Shown piece after piece: positions 34,486 to 38,968 of a stretch of DNA of 38,968 nucleotides (its first letter is position 1; every line of letters starts with the position of its first letter). Location of the stretch: NCBI GenBank assembly GCA_944393575.1, contig CALYAP010000013.1, positions 1 to 38,968 on the forward strand. Reading direction: 5' to 3'. This DNA is from an uncultured Clostridia bacterium (lineage in GTDB: Bacteria; Bacillota; Dehalobacteriia; UBA4068). The notes beneath the pieces are model-generated. The model made no database searches, was not told the DNA's origin, and saw only the letters and a program-made list of their open reading frames with translations. A program made the position numbers and the translations under genes.

Positions 34486-34715
34486 CAGAATACCCCCTAC
34501 ATCCGATAATATATCTGCCCTTAATCATATATTACTATATCATAATCACAATAATACTCCAAGTAAAATAAAAAATTCAAAAAAGTACAAATTTTATAAC
34601 AATTTTACAATAAACAATGCTGCCAGTGCTTTATAATAATTACGCAATACCATATTCTTAGCAATTAATTAAGGGAGGATAAAATTAGTAAACTTATATT
34701 TAGGGAGGAGAGGAA

Positions 34716-36074
34716 ATGTCTAAAGAACTGCTTTTCAAGACACTGCGGCATGAAGAAACAGAGCGCGCCCCTTGGGTGCCTTTTGCTGGAGTACATGCCG
34801 GTGCACTGATCGGTGCCGATGCAACCCAGGTTCTTACTGATGAAGAGTTACTCGTCAAAGCCTTAATGGAAGTACATAAGCTCTACAAGCCCGACGGAAT
34901 GCCAATTGTGTTCGATCTGCAGCTAGAGGCAGAAATCCTCGGCTGCGATCTGGTCTGGGCCAAAGATTGTCCGCCTTCTGTCAGCACCCATCCGCTGGAA
35001 GAGACAATGACAGTCCCCTGTGAATGTACTATCCCTACCAAGGAAGAAGGCCGTTTACCTCTGGTCTTATCCGCAATGAGGAGGATGAAAGAAGCGGTCG
35101 GCGATGATACAGCGCTCTATGGCCTTTTCTGTGGCCCATTTACCCTAGCGTCACATCTGCGGGGCAATGATATTTTCATGGATATGTATGACGATGAGGA
35201 CTATGTCCATGACCTGCTAGATTTCTGCACCAAGGTTGGTAAAAGCATGATCGATATGTATGTCGAAGTAGGGATGGATGTTATCGCTGTAGTAGATCCG
35301 CTGGTTTCACAAATATCCGTCAACCATTTTGAAGAATTCTTCGCCGAACCATTTACGCAGCTTTTCGACTATATCCGGGAAAAAGGTGTCTTCTCTTCCT
35401 TCTTTGTCTGTGGTGATGCTACCAGAAACATCGAAGCTATGTGCAAAACAGGTCCGGACTCTATCCATGTTGATGAAAATGTCGATCTCGTAGCCGCCAA
35501 ACAGGTCAGTGACCGCTATAATGTAGTCATGGGCGGCAATATCCCACTGACCTCAGTGATGCTGCATGGCTCTCAGCAGGATAATATGAAGATTGCCGTA
35601 GACTTGATCGATGCTGTAAACTCGAAAAGCAACTTTGTTCTGGCTCCTGGCTGAGACATGCCGTATGAAATCCCCATTGAAAATACAATTGGGGTAGCGC
35701 AGGCTGCGCTGAATACGGATGAAACCAGGGAGATGGTCAAAAACTATATCGCTGGAGCAGATTTTGATCTCGATGCCGTGGAATTGCCAGACTATGAGCA
35801 TTTAACCAAACCACTGGTAGAGGTCTTTACGCTCGACTCAGCTACTTGTGCTGCCTGCACCTATATGATGGGCGCAGCCAATGTAGCCAAAGCCACTTAT
35901 GGTGATAAAATCGATATGGTAGAATACAAATTCACCATTAAAGAAAATATCGCCCGCTGCATGAAAATGGGAGTCAAGAACCTCCCCTCCATCTATATCA
36001 ATGGCCAGCTTAAATTCTCTTCACTGATCCCCAGCAAAGAAGAGTTGGAAAAGGCGATCGAAGAGGTTATGTAA
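34716..36074 (+). CDS. UroD-family selenoprotein fused to a thioredoxin-like domain
   Basis: A 452-residue protein if TGA at 35652-35654 is read as selenocysteine (residue 313). Residues 1 to about 335 are a UroD/MtaA-type barrel. Sec313 lies in LAPG-U-DMPYEIPIEN, exactly where the paralogue at 29860 has Cys310 in SAGCDVPPPTSVEN, the third zinc ligand. The HxC motif is changed: Phe230-Val-Cys232 in FFVCGD. Residues about 365-452 form a thioredoxin-like domain with Cys378 and Cys381 (TCAACTYM) and a probable cis-Pro segment (KNLPSIYING). Without read-through both halves look like separate proteins. GGGAGGAGAGG precedes the ATG. Possibly a selenol-based methyl or alkyl transferase whose Sec is reduced by its own thioredoxin domain; this is inference. 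Confidence 0.85.
35672..35694 (+). promoter_or_regulatory. Candidate bacterial SECIS element
   Basis: A hairpin starting 17 bases after the TGA: CCCCATT(G) pairs with (C)AATTGGGG, one T bulged, with an apical loop of six to eight bases that begins with G if the top G-C pair is open. Distance and size fit bacterial SECIS hairpins, though the loop is less typical than that at 28263. Confidence 0.6.
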
Positions 36075-36096
36075 ATTAGCTTTATCTACAACCCAT

Positions 36097-36132
36097 GGGA
36101 AGAGCCGTACTATAACTTGGTACGGCTTTCCC
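36097..36132 (+). terminator. Hairpin between UroD selenoprotein and cobW genes
   Basis: A stem of 13 pairs with one bulged G (GGGAA, AGCCGTAC / GTACGGCT, TTCCC; loop of nine) lies just before the CobW ribosome site. There is no T run after it, so it may be an attenuator or mRNA-processing site rather than a full stop. Confidence 0.5.
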
Positions 36133-36151
36133 CAAAAGGGAGATATACACT

Positions 36152-37060
36152 ATGGAAATGTATCTGATAACAGGCTTTTTGGGTTCCGGGAAGACCACTT
36201 TCATCAAAAATATTATTAAGGCACTGTCAAATAAGCGAATTTATCTGATTATCAATGAATTTGGCAAAGAGGGTATTGACGGCTCTCTACTCAAAGAATT
36301 AGGTTCAACGATTGCAGAGATCAACAATGGCTCGATCTTCTGCGTCTGCCGTATCAATCAATTTGAAGAATCACTCGATGCAGCAGTTGATGATAAGCCA
36401 GATATCATTTTGGCAGAAGCCTCTGGACTCTCTGATCCGACCAATATCCGCAAAATTATGGCGCAGGATAAATATGCCTCTATCGATTATCGCGGCGCGA
36501 TGTGTTTGGTGGACGCGCCCCGTTTTGCCAAAGTAGTAGATACAGCTCTGGTGGTTCGCAAACAACTCTCCATCAGCAGTCTGGTACTGATCAACAAAAC
36601 CGACCAGGCCTCTCTGGAACAAATCAAGATTGCCGAGCAGACGATAGCTGAAATCAATCCCCAGGCAGATATCGTCCTTACCAGCTTTGCGCAGATCTCT
36701 CCGGAAATACTTTTAACAATGCGCCAAAAAGAATATGATGCTGAAGCCAGTACCGCACGGGATATCACTCTCCAAAAATATCTGTTGACGATCAGCGAAA
36801 CAATGAAAATCAAGCAACTTGAAGGTTTTCTCAAGATGATCGCCGATGACAGCTACCGCATCAAAGGCTTTGTCCATTTAGAAGAGCAGCTGCTCTTGGT
36901 TGACTGCGTGGGTAGCTTTGTAGATGTTTACCAATATACCGGAGAAGTAGTTGGAGAGCTGAATAAGGTGGTCGTTCTGGCTGGCAAAGGCATGCCCACC
37001 CGCAAAAGCATCAAAAACGCAATGAAATGGTATGACAGCTGTATTCTTAAAATGGAGTAA
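36152..37060 (+). CDS. CobW/COG0523-family metallochaperone GTPase
   Basis: A 302-residue G3E GTPase. Walker A is GFLGSGKTT (about residues 8-16), and NKTD is the guanine specificity motif. The family's metal-binding CxCC motif appears as FCVCR (Cys64, Cys66), lacking the third Cys. A C-terminal CobW domain ends with a lysine-rich tail. COG0523 proteins deliver or insert metals such as cobalt or zinc. Following the UroD selenoprotein by 78 bases, it may load the metal of the corrinoid or UroD enzymes; this is inferred from context. GGGAG precedes the ATG. Confidence 0.85.
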   Translation: MEMYLITGFLGSGKTTFIKNIIKALSNKRIYLIINEFGKEGIDGSLLKELGSTIAEINNGSIFCVCRINQFEESLDAAVDDKPDIILAEASGLSDPTNIRKIMAQDKYASIDYRGAMCLVDAPRFAKVVDTALVVRKQLSISSLVLINKTDQASLEQIKIAEQTIAEINPQADIVLTSFAQISPEILLTMRQKEYDAEASTARDITLQKYLLTISETMKIKQLEGFLKMIADDSYRIKGFVHLEEQLLLVDCVGSFVDVYQYTGEVVGELNKVVVLAGKGMPTRKSIKNAMKWYDSCILKME

Positions 37061-37083
37061 TAGCAGGTTCATGCTTCACTGCG

Positions 37084-37116
37084 ATACCGTCCATCACTGG
37101 GCGGTATTTTTTATTT
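37084..37116 (+). terminator. Terminator after cobW
   Basis: A 9-bp stem with one wobble pair (ATACCGTCC / GGGCGGTAT, six-base loop) is followed by TTTTTTATTT, about 25 bases past the stop. Confidence 0.88.
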
Positions 37117-37484
37117 CGCCTAAAGTAAGAGCAATATCTCTATAGTAATCGCTCTATAAGTCTAAAAAGATAGTGGTCTCCAAAAAATCTGTTGTAAAAT
37201 AATATTAACCAGCAGGTTGAGATATTTACTTTTATGACCAATATGTGAAATTCCACTGAAAGAATTGTCATATTATGCCGTTCAATTGAATAAACATAAA
37301 AAGCCTCGTACAAATGCAAATAACGCCTTACCATAAGATAATAATACTGTTTTTAGTTTACATAAATATAAAAAAGTCCTTGATATCCTGATAATCCCTA
37401 CTTACTTTAACATCGAAAAATAAAATAATTTCCACATTTATTATAAAATGAAATAAATGGTCTTCACTTATTAAAAATCACTAT
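37117..37484. other. AT-rich intergenic stretch without genes
   Basis: This is most of the 522-base gap between cobW and the rhodanese gene. It is AT-rich. A 64-codon open frame on the minus strand has no ribosome site and no recognisable protein pattern. No RNA or repeat was recognised. Confidence 0.6.
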
Positions 37485-37513
37485 TTGACTAACCGTTTTT
37501 TGCCAACTATATT
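37485..37513 (+). promoter_or_regulatory. Promoter of the rhodanese lipoprotein gene
   Basis: TTGACT (37485-37490), 17 bases, TATATT (37508-37513), about 70 bases before the start codon. Confidence 0.65.
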
Positions 37514-37582
37514 CTAGGTAACAAGTTGTTTTCCGGCAATTTGTTTTATTATCCTAATCAAAATTATTGGAGGGAAAGGAAA

Positions 37583-38173
37583 ATGAAAAAAAGTTTACTA
37601 TTAACGCTGGCTATGGTATTAGTATGTTTTGCCCTGGTCTTCGCTGGCTGCACTGCTACCGATGAGACGGTAGATGACCAGAACAACGTCGAAGACGTCA
37701 ATACTAATGAAGACGCCAACAACGAGAACAATGCCGACAACGAAGCAACTGAACCCCAGTACCAGTACATAGATAAAGCCGATGTCAAGGCTATTATCGA
37801 TGAAAGCCAAGCTGGTTATGTCCTGCTCGACCTGCGCAAAGCTGCTGACTATGAAGCCGGCCATATCGTAACTGCTGTTTCCGCTGATGTTGATAGCGCT
37901 GTTTCCAACTCTGACAATGACACCGCTACCGCTAATCTCCAGGCTGCTCTCGAAGCTGCTACTGGCGATGCTCTTGGCGGAGACAACAATCTGATTCTGA
38001 TCTGCTACTCCGGCCAGAAATATGCTCAGACCGCTACTGGTCTGCTCCAGGATATGGGCGTAGCTGCTACCCAGATCTACACTCTCGAAGGTGGCCACAA
38101 TGGCTGGGCTGAAGATGCCGACTACACTTCTTATATCGTAGAAGGTACTGAACCCGGTACTTTAGCTGAATAA
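37583..38173 (+). CDS. Rhodanese-domain lipoprotein
   Basis: A 196-residue exported protein. The signal peptide ends with a likely lipobox (FAGC, Cys23). A highly acidic, Asn-rich linker (about residues 27-57) leads to one rhodanese domain (about 60-190) with LLDLRKAADYEAGHI and the active-site Cys in LICYSGQKYA, then EGGHNGWA. It could act as an extracytoplasmic sulfur (or selenium) transferase or a phosphatase-like domain; the six-residue loop CYSGQK suits sulfurtransferases. The ATG at 37583 follows GGAGGGAAAGG. It is monocistronic. Confidence 0.87.
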   Translation: MKKSLLLTLAMVLVCFALVFAGCTATDETVDDQNNVEDVNTNEDANNENNADNEATEPQYQYIDKADVKAIIDESQAGYVLLDLRKAADYEAGHIVTAVSADVDSAVSNSDNDTATANLQAALEAATGDALGGDNNLILICYSGQKYAQTATGLLQDMGVAATQIYTLEGGHNGWAEDADYTSYIVEGTEPGTLAE

Positions 38174-38199
38174 TTCAACTAAAACAAATTAAGTCAAAC

Positions 38200-38234
38200 A
38201 AAAACAGCGTGGGCATTGCCCACGCTGTTTTTTT
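38200..38234. terminator. Bidirectional terminator
   Basis: A perfect 15-bp stem (38200-38214 with 38218-38232, loop ATT) has A and T runs on its sides. It ends the rhodanese gene and the convergent SLH gene. Confidence 0.93.
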
Positions 38235-38317
38235 AATGTTCTATTTTATCCACAAACTTTTTTATTCAAAAAGTTTCTTATTCAACACTAGGCCTACGCC
38301 CTCAAGTCTGCTAAAAC

Positions 38318-38968
38318 TTAGTTGCGCTCCAGTTCCAGAAAGCGCATTATCATCTGAGCAACCTCGGCACGAGTAGCGGTGCCCTGAGGCAACAGCATAT
38401 CATTGCCATAGCCGGTAACAACACCATTCATCGTGCACCAGCAAGTAGCTTCATAAGCCCAATCACTGACTTGATCAGCATCATTGAAATCAAGGGAGAA
38501 GGCCCATGCGCCTGTAAAACCGCCGCCGTTCATCTGCTCATAGCGGTAAAGAATAGTCATCAGCTGCTCACGGGTGATAGGATCATTAGGCCCAAAGTTT
38601 TCGTCTCCGTAGCCTAGAACAACATTGTTGAGCCGTGCCCAGTAAACGGCATCAGCAAACCAAGCATCTCCGGGAACATCAGCATAGGGGTAGCCTAAAA
38701 TCTCGTCATCCAGGGAAGGACGTCCCTCTGAATTATAGAGGATCTGCACCAACATAGCCCTGCTAAGCGTGCCGGTAGGAGCAAAGGTGGTGGCGCTGGT
38801 GCCATTCATCACCTGGTGTTCTATGACATAATCCACAGCCTCATGATACCACAAGTTCTGATCAACATCGATAAACCCATAGCTGGGGCAATCCCGGCCG
38901 CCATCGCAGATATCCAGGCGGAAGGTTACGCTAATGGTGACGCTGCCGCGCGGCTGGATAAAGCTGTA
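38318..38968 (-). CDS. SLH-domain surface protein, C-terminal part
   Basis: A partial gene: the frame stays open to the right edge of the window, so the N-terminus is missing. The visible 216 residues contain three S-layer homology repeats. Their conserved parts are FIDVDQNLWYHEAVDYVIEH, ADVPGDAWFADAVYWARLN and DADQVSDWAYEATCWCTMN, each followed by a G-Y-G or M-N-G and F-P/T-R-A/E segment. SLH domains bind pyruvylated secondary cell-wall polymers, so this is a wall-anchored surface protein. The part before the repeats (RGSVTISVTFRLDICDGG) looks like the end of a beta-rich domain. The internal TTG at 38854 is not a real start. Confidence 0.88.
   Translation of the reverse strand, partial: YSFIQPRGSVTISVTFRLDICDGGRDCPSYGFIDVDQNLWYHEAVDYVIEHQVMNGTSATTFAPTGTLSRAMLVQILYNSEGRPSLDDEILGYPYADVPGDAWFADAVYWARLNNVVLGYGDENFGPNDPITREQLMTILYRYEQMNGGGFTGAWAFSLDFNDADQVSDWAYEATCWCTMNGVVTGYGNDMLLPQGTATRAEVAQMIMRFLELERN

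Noticed and set aside
35652-35654. TGA in the UroD gene as a true stop, pseudogene or frameshift
   Set aside because: The frame continues without shift for 139 codons, the flanking residues match the paralogue on both sides, and the downstream part has an intact CxxC domain. Selenocysteine explains all of this; decay does not.
37140-37334. 64-codon open frame on the minus strand
   Set aside because: No ribosome site, no recognisable protein pattern and very AT-rich codons; chance frame in intergenic DNA.

Overview
The window looks like chromosome from a strictly anaerobic, Gram-positive-type member of the class Clostridia (Firmicutes). The evidence is a set of lipobox lipoproteins, an SLH-domain surface protein, strong AGGAGG ribosome sites, a Re-type citrate synthase in place of the usual enzyme, corrinoid methyl-transfer proteins, a PocR/AraC regulator and selenium-metabolism genes. 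I do not assign a genus. No rRNA, tRNA, CRISPR array, transposase or phage gene was seen.

Layout. (1) 139-2446, minus strand: a radical SAM protein, a cysteine synthase and a small ribbon-helix-helix regulator with a palindrome upstream. (2) 2741-9478, plus strand: a complete, tightly overlapped VanG-type glycopeptide-resistance cluster, vanR-vanS-vanW-vanG-vanXY-vanT. It combines sensing, D-Ser supply (VanT), D-Ala-D-Ser ligation (VanG) and removal of D-Ala-ending precursors (VanXY). (3) 9594-13431, plus: flavodoxin, a lipoprotein hydrolase, and a MarR-MATE efflux pair whose promoter is framed by a perfect two-armed operator. (4) 13502-17164: cell-envelope genes (phosphoesterase, polysaccharide deacetylase, lipoprotein) and a manganese catalase. 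(5) 17213-22321, minus: a four-gene operon Re-citrate synthase, aconitase, NAD-isocitrate dehydrogenase, GntR regulator, which makes 2-oxoglutarate from acetyl-CoA and oxaloacetate. A perfect 22-bp palindrome lies on its -10 box. (6) 22994-28166, plus: carA, then carB fused in frame to a diaminopimelate-epimerase-like domain that has lost both catalytic cysteines. (7) 28231-29597, plus: an ArsC/Spx-like selenoprotein read through UGA, then yedF and a DUF3343 gene. (8) 29860-37060: a corrinoid methyltransferase-type locus with an MtaA/UroD protein, a DUF2284 protein, a corrinoid protein, a PocR-AraC regulator, a second UroD protein read through UGA and carrying a C-terminal thioredoxin-like domain, and a CobW-family GTPase. 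(9) 37583-38968: a rhodanese lipoprotein and the C-terminal part of an SLH protein that runs off the right edge.

The most interesting content is the selenium and corrinoid block. Two genes look broken by TGA, but each has the TGA at a conserved Cys position, an open frame beyond it and a hairpin just downstream, next to yedF/DUF3343, which are known companions of selenium use. The UroD selenoprotein also has a changed metal site (the His of HxC is Phe) and a fused thioredoxin-like domain with a CxxC motif. No substrate-specific methyltransferase is visible nearby. The inactive-looking DapF domain fused to CarB is a second clear oddity. All functional calls rest on reading the sequence; no database search was run.
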